This document shows positions 1 through 11,589 of a stretch of DNA of 64,000 nucleotides, piece after piece (the first letter of the stretch is position 1; each line of letters begins with the position of its first letter). The DNA comes from Gracilariopsis chorda (lineage: Eukaryota > Rhodophyta > Florideophyceae > Gracilariales > Gracilariaceae). Location of the stretch: NCBI GenBank assembly GCA_003194525.1, contig NBIV01000051.1:298140-362139 (forward strand). The letters are read 5' to 3'. The translations under genes and the position numbers were made by a program. The notes below the pieces were generated by a model, which saw nothing but the letters and a program-made list of their open reading frames with translations, ran no database searches and was not told the origin of the DNA.

Positions 1-435
1 GTGTTCGCGATGGAGCACCATGACACCTCGGACCATGGTCCTGGACCAAAAACGAAGAGAAACATAATCCATGGCAACCAAGTCAAAAGCGACTGGCGCA
101 TTCTTCGCAACCGCATTCGTTGCGCGGTTTGGGCGATTGAAAACTTCTATCGAACCCGAAGAACAACTTTTTCTTGTTAAACAAAGCACCGGAGTGGTCG
201 TCTCCAACAGTTTTACCCCCTTCTTTTGAAGCTCCCGTGATCGCGCTTGCTTGGTTCCAAAGAGATGGACGTAAGCACTATATATCGTTTTCAAGACGTT
301 TCATGACATCCATGCGTCGTCATCGTAGCATCCCTGCAGTTCCCCTCCCAATTACTTGCATTGCAAAAAAAAAATTGATAATTTTTTTGGTCTAGGACCA
401 TGGTCCGAGGTGTCGTGGTGCTCCATCGCGAACAC
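1..435. mobile_element. small terminal-inverted-repeat element (MITE-like)
   Basis: Positions 1-41 and 395-435 are inverted copies of each other over 41 bp with one mismatch (position 21). Each repeat ends on its inner side with the 12-bp palindrome GGACCATGGTCC. The 353-bp interior has no convincing gene. The left end coincides with the window edge, so the target duplication cannot be judged and the element may extend further. A stretch just inside the left repeat (about 48-71) recurs, nearly unchanged, just right of the element at 484-507, so the insertion seems to share sequence with the adjacent methyltransferase gene's leader. The size and ends fit a non-autonomous DNA transposon; the superfamily is unknown. 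Confidence 0.65.
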
Positions 436-477
436 GATGGAGCGCCAGGCGTGAATTTTAATTAACATTTCGCGTCC

Positions 478-3400
478 TTGACCCAAAACGAAGAGAAACA
501 TAGTCCGAAGGAAACAGGTTCACTCAAGATGCACGGAACCGGAGAAGAGCTTATTGATGCTTATCTTGCAGTTCGTGATCAATACGCAGCGAAGGGGCAA
601 AATATGGATGAGCCGAGAAGTTTGAAGCTCACCGACTTTGTGGAGTTCGCGTTACAAAGTCGCAACGTTCATGACTCTGCCAAGAAAACGTTTCTCACTC
701 TCATCGGACCAGATTACATCTCTTATTCGGACTCTGAGCTCCGTAACATGTCTCTCAGAGGCCCTCCATGTCAACTCTATCTTATGGCAAGAGTGGTGGA
801 CGTAAAGGAGCGTGAAGAAGGCAGGCGTGTAAAGGACTTTTGGAAGGTTTATTGTAAAAGGGAAGGGCTTAAAGGAATTCCCCGTAACGTGTTGCTATCT
901 GTCTTTTGCAAGTCCCGTGTTCTGAGAGCAACCAAGAAATCTTCGGCTTTTCACACGGATCCTTGCACCGACTTTGAAATGGTCATTGGGATGTCTATGG
1001 TGCAACAGAATGCCGTGGATAAGAAAGCAAGTGGTAGGAAGAGGAAAAGGAGCAGGGCAGCTAAGAAGTTCTCGAAAGTGAGTTTGTCGGACAAGACCCA
1101 GAATCAGAGAGTCGGGTATGGTGTGCAGCTGGTGGCCAGGGATTGGGATTGTTTCGCCCAATTCCTCGGTTTTTCCAACGTTAAGGTTATGATCTTGCTT
1201 TACATTCGACTCGACTCTATCAGTGTAGTCTCCACCGATATCGCACAGCGCTCCATGGGCTTCCAACAAACAGATTGTTCCAAACCGTTTGTGGAGGAGA
1301 AGAAAGTCACCACCGTAGAAGAAAACGTTACCAAATGGGCATGGAATCTGCGGGACCCAGTGGATACAGCGCTTCGCATTTGTGCCAAAGAATACCTTTG
1401 TGACCTTTCTAATGTGGTGGTACAAGAGAAACTGTTCGACATCTCTGCTCCCAGCAAATGGTATGCCCTCAAAAGGTTCTTCATCACGAGAACGAGACTT
1501 TTCCGTCTGCGGTTTGAGAACTTTAGTGAATCTCTTATCACTACGGTTCAAGAGGCCATAAAGCCTTTGAAAATCATTGCATTGCACGGAAGCAATGTCA
1601 AAATACATCAAACTGTGAAACTAGAGCCCGCAAAAGACGTTGACATCATTATGGAGCCGGTAGAAACTGGTACGGCTGGTGGTGGGAACCAACGTGCTAA
1701 GCATGTGGAAGGTGGTGATCAGAGTGAGTTGGAAGAAGTGGAAGAGATAGATATGGTAGAGGATGCGGAACGTGGTACTGCGGAACGTGGTACTGCACCA
1801 AAGGCCACTGAAGGACTGCAGAAAACAGCTTTGTCGCAGAACTTATCGTATGATGTCGAAGGCACGGGGATTCGTGCACCACCGTACCCTACGACTTTGG
1901 ATGATTTGATAGCCTACAAGTATTGTGAGAAGGAAATGTCCCCCAACTTCCGTCTCCACAACTGCAAGTTCGAAAACTCATCGAAGTTGACGACAACAAG
2001 TCTGGCGAAAGCGAGGTATCTATTGAAAGAAGGGTACAGTTCCTGCTTTCCGATCCGCCATATGGGACTCGTTCTGAGCGTCGTTTGGAGAACAGCGAAC
2101 ACGATATTCTGACCGAGAAGGGCATGAGCAGGTCAGCAAGGAGGTCGTCAAAGGTTCTACGTCCTGGTGGACATATTATACAGTTCTGCTCATGGGATCA
2201 GGTACCGTTGTGGCGGGATGTGCTACGGAAAGTTACCTACATGGATGACTCTGATGCGAAGCGTTACTCCTTTGTCGTCGACGAACAGCCCCTCCATTTC
2301 GTACGGTCTTTAGGTATTACGACGGGTAACGTTGGGAGAATAAGTTGCCGGTTGCACCAGACGACAGAATACGCTGCACATGCTGTTCGTTCTGGAGTTC
2401 CTTATGTACAACAGCATCGGATGGTCAACTATGAGAACTTCAATTACGTTGCTTCACAATACCCAGCGTATCATGCAATCATGGATCAGGTGCCGCCGAT
2501 TTCAAATAGTAAGATGCTCATGTGGTCTGTTAAAAACCCGGATGGGAAGTATACGAGGAAGAGGGTGTGACCGGAACAGAAGTGTGGGGCACTGTTGAAA
2601 GAGCTGGTTTGCCGATTCAGTCAGCCAGGAGACCTCATGGTCGACATGTTTGCCGGCAAGTTCTAGACAGCGATCGCGTGCATGGAACTGCCCAAGCATC
2701 GGAAGTTTGTGGGGTGTGAACCGGACAAAGCTTGCTTTGAACACGCCAGGCATGCCACTATTGTTCGCTTCGCTTCCATAATACGCGAAGGATACACGGA
2801 TATTGAGAAGAGCCAGGAGCTTCAAAAGAAGGCCCATTCTGTTTCCTCTGCATTCCCAATGGGAAGAAGCAGGCACAACGTGTTATGGAGAGCTGTTGAC
2901 GGATTTCCGCCGTACCAAATTCTTCCCCCACACCTTTTCGACTTTCTCTCCACTTTGTGGCAGAGTGAAATTCTAGGGAAGTTGGGAAGGAATAAAGCTA
3001 TAGATGGATGGCCGAGGGAGCTTCAGGGAAGAATGAATCTGGAGAACATGAAGTCTCCATTGGGAATGGCGGCTGTGCACTATGGATTGCGAGTGGGCAA
3101 GTCAACTATTCGTCACGAAAAGCCTGGTTTTGGAGTGTTTGCAACTCGCCGAATCGCTGCAGGCGAGGTATTGTGATATTTCTACGGGACGTTGGTTTAT
3201 CATGACCTTTCGAGTCGGAAAGAAGTGCAAAAGACCTACGGGGAGGGAGTCATGGGTGTGACGAAGGATTGCTTCCGGAAGTATGCGGTGGAGATAGACG
3301 TTTACGGTCAACAGTTCCAATCACTTCCGCATCGAAAACAGCTGACGAATTGGCATGGAAAAGAAGCAAACCCCATTTTATGGGTGGTTCCTTCCCCTTT

Positions 3401-3680
3401 TTGTATTGCGGGGTATATCAACCATCCAAAATACGTGGAAGGGGATAAACAGTTAGATTCCATCGTGGATGGCCTCCTTAAAAAAAGGGAGGCTAATGTG
3501 CGGATGAAACGGACACCGGGAGTGGGACGAACACCAGGGGGGAAACGGACTACAAACTTATTAAGATGGAGGCGACAGCCAACATAGAGCAAGGAGAGGA
3601 ACTCTTCGCCAGATACGGTGATGTTCATGACTGGCAACCCCATTTGAATGTGGAGGATAGAACGATAGTTATTGATTAGT
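478..3680 (+). pseudogene. DNA amino-methyltransferase + SET domain fusion, broken
   Basis: A long frame (478-2112) gives an N-terminal region of about 480 residues with basic and acidic tracts and no domain I recognise. A frameshift near 1925-1965 moves reading to a second frame that encodes SDPPYG (about 2052-2069), the catalytic motif IV of N4-cytosine/N6-adenine DNA methyltransferases. About 200 codons later come PGDLMVDMFAG and then VGCEPD (about 2625-2720), the SAM-binding motif I region. The order motif IV then motif I is that of beta-class enzymes. Downstream, GVFATRRIAAGE (from about 3130), YINHP (about 3414) and IEQGEELFARYGD (about 3583-3621) are the start, core and end of a SET domain. 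In-frame stops lie at 2568 (TGA), 2664 (TAG, inside motif I) and 3174 (TGA, inside SET), with a further frameshift between 3490 and 3566 near a run of six G. It is a dead copy, probably transposon cargo or a transposon gene. Confidence 0.75.
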
Positions 3681-3892
3681 TTGTTTTTATAAACCTTTCT
3701 CCACAGCTTGGCTAAAGGATGTCGTTTATTATGGGAACGAATGTCTAGTCCTAAATTAGAACAATATTTCCTTTCATTAGGGATAAAAGATACAAAGCGA
3801 TATAGATGTGACACAGAAACGTCCATTTCCGGTACCAACGAGGACTGTATTTTCAAGATTTCACAAAAAGCAAAGATTTTTGTGCGCATCGG

Positions 3893-6208
3893 GTGGCGAG
3901 ATTTTCCCGGAAAACCCACGGCGTGCGCCAACCCAGAGCGTCACAAGCCACTTGCGCAAGAGTTTTGACTCCAAGAATCGCGCCGAAGGGAAACAAGCGA
4001 GGCCCAGGAAGGGGTAGTGCGGCGAGTGCGGCTAAGACGCGGCGAAAGGCTATTGAGGAGCGAACCGCGAGTGGAACGAAAGCGAAATCATGTGTTCCCA
4101 GGAGCGGATTATCGGGGAGGAGGTCAGGAGAAGGTGCTTCGAAGAGAGGGGGAAGAGCTGGGGCAAAGAACCTCGGATCCGAGCGCACAACGAGTGAGCG
4201 CACGACGAGTGAGTGCACGACGAGTGAGAATTTGAAGGCTGATGCCCATGCGCATATAACAGGCTGGAGAGATTCGGTTCGCAGACAGCGATCTATGCCT
4301 GGGTCTGGTGGTGGGGTGAAGGGTAAAAAAGGGTCGGTTGTTCGGGGAACGCAAGAGGTAACAGATCAGGGAGGGTTGAAAGGAAATGCACCGGTCGAAG
4401 ACCGAAATAAGAATGAAGATATGCACGGAAGGAAACAAATAGAAGAGGCAGGTGCGTTGAAGAGAGGTGGGGCCCCAAGTGGAAACCGAGATGTAGGAGA
4501 GGTAAATGTCTCTTTGGAACACAGTGATGGGGACGAAGAGGATCATATTGTGAAGGAGAGATGGACGAGAGATATGATAAACGAAGGAGTGGGACGCCGC
4601 TCTAATTTAAAGGAAACGCGAGAAGTGGAAGAAGTGGTCGGAGCGACGGATGGAATACAGGAAGCATCAAAAAAGCGGAGACTGCACAAGCACACTCGTG
4701 CGGAAGCGCAAGGTGCAGATGGCTGAAAACTTGGAAAGTGATAGAGGAAGCAGAACGCCGCAGACTCTGACAGGCATGCGAGAGAGAAAATGAATTGTTC
4801 ATCGGTCGCGAAGTGAACCTGCTGAGGAGCGAAGTGTGCCTGTCAATGTTTTGGGAGATGCAGGAAGTGACAACATCGGTGTGATTTCTTGATCTTCGTT
4901 AGGTGAGAGGGTCAATATATTGAGGTCAGAACTCGGACGGATCAACGGGGACCACTGCAGCCTAAAGATGTCGCTGAAGCTGACGCAAGAGGAACTGAAG
5001 AGGATGAGAGAAGAGATGAGCGAGAAGAATATATTGATAGATATCTTACGGGAATGGATGAAGGTGGGAGGGGGGGAGAGAAAGGGAGCTGAAGGTGAAA
5101 ATGGCTTGAGAGGGCGTAGGAAGTATGAAGTTGATGTGCAAGAGATTTTTTATGGGTTTGCCAGGGTATTATATGATATATTGTTGTACTATGCGAAGGT
5201 GGAGGTATCGGAGTTTGGTTTCACTTCGGAGGGTGTGGAAAGAAACTGGAAGAATCGATGCAAAGTATTGGGGAAAGAAAGAGGGTGGAGTGTGCTTGTC
5301 GTCGGAGGAAAGGAAATTGTGCCTCGATGTCCGTTTGAGATCGCGTCTGAGATGAGGTCGTACACGCCTTTGTCGCGAGGAGGAAGTAATGACCAATTGA
5401 AGTACTTGGTTGGCGTTGAGATTGAGGGGGAGAGATGGCTGTCGATTAGTGATGCCGGTAAGAAGGATCAATGCATGCGGGAGGTTGTTGCCGACAGGTG
5501 TTAGAGGCAACGTATGAAGCAGAATTTGAGTGATGTGTTTGGGATTCGGAAGCGTGCCGCACCGGACAAAATGCTTTCGTTGCTTGGATATGACTTGATC
5601 GCTAGATGTGTGAGACCGCGAGAGGAGACGGTGCTAGACATTGAGGTGAAGAAGCAGTTAGAGGACGCAAAGACGACGTTCAAGGGGGATGGGGAGGCGA
5701 AGAGCGGTAGTTCATGTTCTTGGAGGATGAGAACAATCGAGGGTCTTACGTATTATGGATTTCAGGTTGCTGGTCGGCTGAGGGAGTTTAGTGAAGAGGA
5801 CATGTAATTCAAGAACGGGGCTGCGGTGGAAGTGTTGGAAGAATTCATGGGACATGAGTTGGAGAATGAAAGGGAGGGAAAGATGGAGTACGTTGATGGG
5901 ACAGTGATGCATTTGGCTCGTTTGGATACGTGGATCGGATTTGTTTTGACAGCAATGGACACAGATATGGGGCGTGGAGGAAAAACACAGTTGTTATTTT
6001 CTAGTTGTACGGGGAGTATTTTCGGCTTGCGGTGGAGAAAATACTTGGGGTGGAGTGGGAGAGCTTGAGAGAACTACATCATGAAGAATTGGAGAATGAA
6101 GGTTGCGATGACGGTGAACCGCGTTTTATAGCTAGGAATGGGAGTAGAGAAGCGAAGGTAGCGCTGTGGATACCTTCGAAACGGAAGATTGTGGAGATGG
6201 CGCGCTGA
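3893..6208 (+). pseudogene. broken coiled-coil gene, probably transposon-encoded
   Basis: The first part (3893-4726) encodes a basic, low-complexity, Lys/Arg/Ser/Gly-rich segment including repeats of SERTT. After a gap with stops (4727-4919), one frame runs from 4920 to about 6000: a predicted helical, charged segment (about 4980-5060) followed by a globular-looking region (about 5120-6000). That frame has in-frame stops TAG at 5502 and TAA at 5805, both single-base changes from a glutamine codon. Near 6000 a frameshift moves the likely reading to the frame ending at 6208, where a 67-residue tail follows. I recognise no domain. Its position directly behind the methyltransferase-SET pseudogene, same strand, suggests both belong to one dead element. 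The 3' end overlaps an opposite-strand reading frame. Confidence 0.5.
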
Positions 6209-7327
6209 ATGAGGGCCATTTTTGTTTCGCGTGGGATGTTGGAGGACGAATGTGGGATGGAGTATCCGTCGCCGGGGGAGGAAGAGGGGGAGAAGAAAGT
6301 TGGGAGGTATCCCAGTAGGGTGAGGTTTTGGGAGATAACACATTCGGTGGAATACGTCGGAGAGGTTGAGAAGGGTGATGTGAAGGGGGTAGGAGGTGAT
6401 GGAGCAGCCTTTGATTGAGGTTACAGACGTATCGTAGTATAACTGGACGAGACCGACGAATGATTCCATACCGGTTGTTTTCGGGGTGTGCCAGACGACA
6501 TCATTGATGTGGCACTGCGTGATGGCCTGTTCAAAAACAGGAACGACTTTGTTTCCGAAGGCTGCGGCCATAGGATGGGCGAAGGCGGGGGTTGAAGAAG
6601 AGTAAGGTGAAGATTGGGACACGCGTTGTAAGAAGATGTTGTTGAAGTGTGCGAGAGAGAGTTGTTGCTTCAGGACGTCTATGGCGCCTTTTTGGAAGAG
6701 AGTTGCGAAGAAGGAGTTGTGCTCGTCAGAGATTGTGAGAGGGAGAAAACTGGTGGAGTTGATACGTCTCTTGAAAAGGTGTTCTTGGAGTGCGAGGCAC
6801 TGCTTTGCAGAGGAGATGGATTTCTGGAAGGATGACGTGGAGAAGTCTGGGTGGTTGAGAAGGGAGAGGAGTTCGTCGCCTTTGCGTGTGCTGAAGGAGG
6901 AAGCGATGGAGGAGATGCAGAGGACGAGTTGCTCGAGATGGGGGTTGTTGGGGAGAGGGGATGGGGATTGGGACGACGTATGGGGAGGTGGGTTTGAGGA
7001 GGAGACTGAACAGAGGGCGTGACATGCCATGTGGTGTGCGTCTTGTGTTTGGAGGGAAAGGGAGGCCTGTTGGATGTGATAGGGTTCATCTTCGGCGAGG
7101 GGGACGTTGTCGGAGGGGCGGTGTGAGGGAGTAGGAGGAGGAATGGTGGAGAGGTTTGGAACGGTTTTTCGTCGCTTGGTCCTTGGAGGGAACTGGACGG
7201 GAGCGTTGGCGGAGGAGGAAGGGCGTTTGTCGGCGGTGAGTCGATGAGGGCACCTGCGTTGGCGACTCTGGAGAGAGAACGCGGTGCAGCCATAGAAGGT
7301 GCAACGGGGATGGCAACAGGGTATCAT
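6074..7327 (-). CDS. hypothetical protein, Pro/Ser-rich N-terminus, possible transposon ORF
   Basis: An uninterrupted minus-strand frame of 417 codons starting at an ATG (7327). The N-terminus has a Cys/His cluster (CCHPRCTFYGC and a later CPH) that might bind zinc, then a Lys/Arg patch and a Pro/Ser-rich stretch, then a more ordinary helical segment around residues 150-330. The last 70 residues are antisense to the end of the plus-strand coiled-coil gene and may not be real coding sequence. I recognise no family. Being convergent to a decayed transposon gene, it may be another protein of the same element; it is also possible that the frame is open by chance in a pyrimidine-rich strand. Confidence 0.4.
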   Translation of the reverse strand: MIPCCHPRCTFYGCTAFSLQSRQRRCPHRLTADKRPSSSANAPVQFPPRTKRRKTVPNLSTIPPPTPSHRPSDNVPLAEDEPYHIQQASLSLQTQDAHHMACHALCSVSSSNPPPHTSSQSPSPLPNNPHLEQLVLCISSIASSFSTRKGDELLSLLNHPDFSTSSFQKSISSAKQCLALQEHLFKRRINSTSFLPLTISDEHNSFFATLFQKGAIDVLKQQLSLAHFNNIFLQRVSQSSPYSSSTPAFAHPMAAAFGNKVVPVFEQAITQCHINDVVWHTPKTTGMESFVGLVQLYYDTSVTSIKGCSITSYPLHITLLNLSDVFHRMCYLPKPHPTGIPPNFLLPLFLPRRRILHPTFVLQHPTRNKNGPHSARHLHNLPFRRYPQRYLRFSTPIPSYKTRFTVIATFILQFFMM

Positions 7328-7802
7328 GGCGGGGAAGGAGAACGGAGAACGGGATGCTTGGAAACAGAGAAGGGAGGGTGGTGGCGGAGTGGGATATCGG
7401 GGAGCGTAATATTATGGCGCACGTAGATGAGGTGGTGCACGTGATGCAGAGCGTCTTTTCGTAGGGCGTGGGGTAGAGCATGCGATGCAGGGAGCAGGTC
7501 GGGCAACGGGTGATAGAAAGCCAAAGCTATTTGGTTATGTAAACGCTATGTGTCTATTCTATCTATTCTATCTATTCTATTTTGCTATTTGAAGGGGCAC
7601 TTGCTCAGGAACAGTAAGATTTGGATTCCACGTGCACCTGAGAGGGTAGGTATTAGTAGAGTCTGGCGCTAGTTTTACCTCCAAAGAAACTGGGAAATGT
7701 CTAGTATACTGCTAATCTTTTGTCCCAAGCAAACTAGGTCTGTGCTATGTATGGAATTATTTTGAGAAATTTGATTCATTCAGAATTGGGTTTGAAAAGT
7801 CA
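7328..7802. other. non-coding, AT-rich; 9-bp tandem repeat at 7554-7580
   Basis: No gene is visible. Three perfect copies of CTATTCTAT lie at 7554-7580. The stretch separates the first transposon cluster from the next block of decayed coding sequence. Confidence 0.6.
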
Positions 7803-8456
7803 TTATTCGTTCATTTCAATTCTTTGCCTTTTGAATGCCAAACTAGCATAACGAGAACACCGACGTACTTCTGCGCTCAACCCCGCGTTCGCGGTTCCAC
7901 TTGGCATGGCCGGTACCGCCGTCACAGGGACAGGAGCCACCTCCATAGGAGCAGCAGTAACGTTAGGTCCAGGGGCCACCCCCGAATTTGGAGCAGGAAT
8001 AGTCGTAATTGGCACAGCCGCAGTGTCGTTTGCACCCGTCCAGGGGCCACACACTGCATCAGCAGGCGCGGGCTCTTCTCCGCAGGCAGCGTAGTGTCCG
8101 TACCATTCCACCTCCGGAAGGTCGTCTGCCGTATAGTTATTATCTCCAACTGGGTGAAAGAACTTGCTGGTCATTTTAAAGCCGGTCGGGTGCCCCGGAG
8201 GGATGATACGCTAGGCGTTCCGAAGGATATCCGCTTCAGCGGTGATGATAATCGTCCTGGTCCAAGGGTCATAAAAGATGAAATCACTCGCAAGGGAAGA
8301 GCTTCGGCCTGGAGAGCCGTCTATCGGAAGGTCCCCATCGTCACGGCGACTCTGTGTCTTGGGTACCTGGTTCCAGTCCATTGAGTAGATCACTCGCAAG
8401 AGGCTAATCAGTTTGGAAAGATTTCCATTCCCACCGAGTGGGACCGGGAGATCCAA
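7803..8456 (-). pseudogene. decayed minus-strand coding remnant
   Basis: Two open stretches in the same minus frame (8456-8211 and 8174-7803) are separated by a single in-frame TAG near 8210. The second has an Ala/Pro/Val-rich region of low complexity. The Pro/Ala-rich composition recalls retroelement gag proteins, but no motif is diagnostic. It may belong with the remnant at 9124-9987. Confidence 0.35.
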
Positions 8457-9180
8457 GTCTCGGATTGATTACCGCAACGGCGGGGGAAGATACCACAGTA
8501 TATACTGGTCGTACACCTCATGAAGGAAGACCACCGCTGTTCACGCAGCCCACTACGTCATCACCACGGCCCACGACCCCGTGAACGGGTTCACTGTCAG
8601 GCGACGGCCAATGTATGTCACGCAAATGTGATGTAAGGAGTAACCCGGTCATCCGAGGTGCGGAAATCACCAAGTCGATACGCGACGGTTCATACGTCAC
8701 ACGTGTTTTCGGTAACCCGAGGGTTGTCACAAGAGGACACTGAGCGATGCACGAGCGGGTGCGGTTCATACGTGGATTTCCACTTTATTTGGGATGTGCA
8801 CAGTAGGTGCTGGCCACGGGCCATCTACTTAGAATTATCTAGATATTTCTAATATTATTTACTGTAGCTAGTGCGGCACTCCGCAGTACTTAGTGACGAG
8901 AAGGGTCGCACCTCAGTAAACTGGAAGATCATCGGGCACGGAACCCAAGTTCCTAGTTCCTGGAGCCTTAACCGGACCTCCGGACTAGTTATAACTTGCG
9001 GTCTCCCGCTAAGCTTCCACCCCACACGGATTCCCGTGCTACACCCGTGCTCACGCGACCGAACCCCGGTTACCCGGACAGAAGCACCCCTAGGCCTTGC
9101 CGCCGCAAGCGGCACCCCTATTATCAGGGTAATTCGTGGACATCCACATCGCTACCGAGTGGCCTCGCGCCCCTAGTGGT
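8450..9180. repeat. left arm of diverged inverted repeat (pairs with 11590-12440)
   Basis: Read against the reverse complement of 11590-12440, matching blocks occur in the right order: about 8755-8830 with 11960-12035 (sharing the core TGCACAGTAGGTGCT), 8845-8895 with 11890-11945, and 8955-9045 with 11735-11850. Matching is patchy, so this is an old duplication. No gene is recognised in the arm. Confidence 0.5.
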
Positions 9181-9987
9181 TGTACCACAGCAAAACGGAA
9201 GCTCAACGTAGCAACCACGGCACACCTCGAACGAGGGCCAAACGAAGGGCAGCGGGACGTTCCTTCCACTCATGGGGCCCAGCCAAATCGGGTTTGCTTT
9301 CGTGTTCTGACATGGCACCAAGTATCCCCATCGGGAGCGAGCACGCATTTGGGAACGGATCATATTCTGAGGGACGTCCAACCGTGGTTGGCGAGGAAGG
9401 TAGCAGAGTTCGGTACGCAGCAGCGGACGGGCCCAACACAGGAGATCTTGGTGAGATGTCATGTTTTGGTAACGTTCAACCACTCCGGCAAGCCGGGCAA
9501 GATTCTCTCCATATTGGATCTCGCCAAGAGCTCGGTAGAAGGCCACATGAAACCGGAACTACGTGGGGATTGGTCGCTCCGACTATGTTCAGTACATTTG
9601 CAGGTGCTCGATGCAAACCATCTCCGCTCTGGCGTCGTTGTGAGAATCACCACGTCGGTGGACTAGCGCATGGCTCAGCACGGTAGTCCAGTAACGCCAG
9701 TCGAAAGTCGCCGTCATCCAAACGTGTACGCCTCCCGGCAAGTGACCACTGCTGTCAGCATACGCCTCAATGAGGGTTTGCCTCGTTACACCTTGAGGGT
9801 GGAACCACGGAGCCTGTAAGAACGGTGTTGGACAGGAACGAGGATCCACCGCCTCCAGCTCGTCGTACGGGGCCCATGTACCCGCATTCGGGATCATCAT
9901 CGCCACAGCCGCAGGCGGTGGCGCTATCCACTGGTGCTGCGCATTTGGTTGACCTGCAGACGAAAGGTTCGAAGAAGACTGCCCCAC
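9124..9987 (-). pseudogene. decayed gag-like coding remnant
   Basis: One minus-strand frame runs from 9987 to 9124, interrupted between 9591 and 9550 by three close stops (TGA, TAG, TAG). The first part (133 codons, Pro/Ala-rich) and second part (140 codons, helical, e.g. ENLARLAGVVERYQNMTSHQ) are in the same frame, so this was one protein of at least 285 residues. The make-up resembles the N-terminal half of retrotransposon gag proteins, but there is no zinc knuckle or other diagnostic motif. It lies between the two arms of the 8.45/12.44 kb inverted repeat. Confidence 0.4.
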
Positions 9988-11589
9988 GGGTTGACCGAAG
10001 CCGCCAAAGACCGGTTGCTGACTCCCACTAGGCGGTGGAGTGATTGGGGTTATTCATCGCTCTTGAAGAGCATGGGGAGGGAGTACTCGCCGGAGGTTGC
10101 TATTGCACTCTACGGATCTGAGGTAGTACTGCCGCTTAATGAGTGGAGGTCTCACTCGTCACGAGCAGTGGAGAACAAGGAGGAGATTGAGGATCTGCAA
10201 TTGCAGGTGGGTCTTTAGCCACTTTGGAGAGGAAGGGAGTCACGCGCTTGCAGGTCGTTGTTGCGCCTCACGGGGGAAGAAGGTGTAGTGCAACGCGTTC
10301 ACGGACACTTTGTAGTTATTACGGATCATATACTGGAGTTAACCGCCGGGAGGTGGTAGCTCACTCTATTAATGAAGAGGACATTTTCGACCCATTTACT
10401 GGTGAATTGTATGGTTGACTAATTGGTTATGAAATTAACAGCATTGACGGCTGCCTGCACACGTGGATGGGTGTTGCACCCAATTTTGGGGTAATTGTAA
10501 TGTTTAATTAATATGTTAGATAGTATTATTATAAACCACTGCATAGTGGCTGACCCCCACTATTTGAGCGGGAGGGCTCGGCCCAACCTTGGGGGAAGCA
10601 GAAGAAATAACCGAGTGTTCGGCTCTAACGACGCACCTCTGGTGAGTGATATCCTCCTCGCGAAAAGTCGCTGGATTGTGGAGGTTTAGTTATCTGCCTC
10701 GCAGCATGTACAGCACTACATCCGCATTCTGCGTGGTATTCCTAGTGTTTTCCCTTTTCATTTGGCTTACTGTTCTACAGGTATTGCCACCCGGTATATC
10801 AGTGTCAGCCCCACCTGTGGCTGCCTACTTCCGTTGCTAGTCTCCGCCCTCGTGGCTCCCGCCACTATCGTTTGCTTACCTACCGCCGTGGCAACGTCCT
10901 ATACCCACCATGTCGTGTTCTCTACCGCCTCGCGCGACTTCTGTTACCTAGCCCTCTCTATACCCGCTGTGACGGTGATCCCCGGAATTACACCCGGCTC
11001 GTGCGATCAACCTGAGAGGGGCTCTCCCGTCTGTTCTAACGCAATAGGCAGAGAGGCCCCGAACACCTCTGTGTGTCCTCGCCGGTTCTCAGGGGCTGCA
11101 CGACAGAAAGGGGCTGCGCGTGATCGCAAGCTCCCCAGTGGAGGGCTTTCAAGGCATAAGGGCGATTCTTTAATACACGGAAATGACGGTACGTCGGGAA
11201 AACGAACAAAAGAAACAAAACCTGGAAAGGAGGAACAAAACGCAAAACCGATTATGCCTCAGGAGACCACTTTGTGGTGCAATGTCCATGAGCGGACGAG
11301 TACCGAAAGATGTTCCAGATATCTCCTTGTTAGAGCTGAACCAAGTTGGGTAGAGCCCTCCCAGAGGTGGCACACTATGTTGAGTTGTAAGGCCTTGGCT
11401 GCTCGTCGCAACTTGCGCCATCGCAACTTGGAGGTTGAGGCAGGAATCGGGTATCTGCAAGAGCGTTGTATGTGAGTGAGTCTTTTCGAGAGAGGTAAGG
11501 GTTCCATCCAAGTGGCACGCACAAACACGGACCACGGGCATCGGGAAAGCCACCCTGTATACGGAAGAACGAAATGCGGAAATGGGTCA
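9988..11589. other. no gene seen; degenerate repeat sequence
   Basis: Only short overlapping frames occur here, none with recognisable content. The GC-rich, stop-rich sequence resembles decayed mobile-element DNA like its flanks. Confidence 0.5.

Noticed and set aside
895-1611. 238-codon minus-strand frame
   Set aside because: Antisense to the better supported N-terminal frame of the methyltransferase-SET pseudogene and without recognisable motifs.
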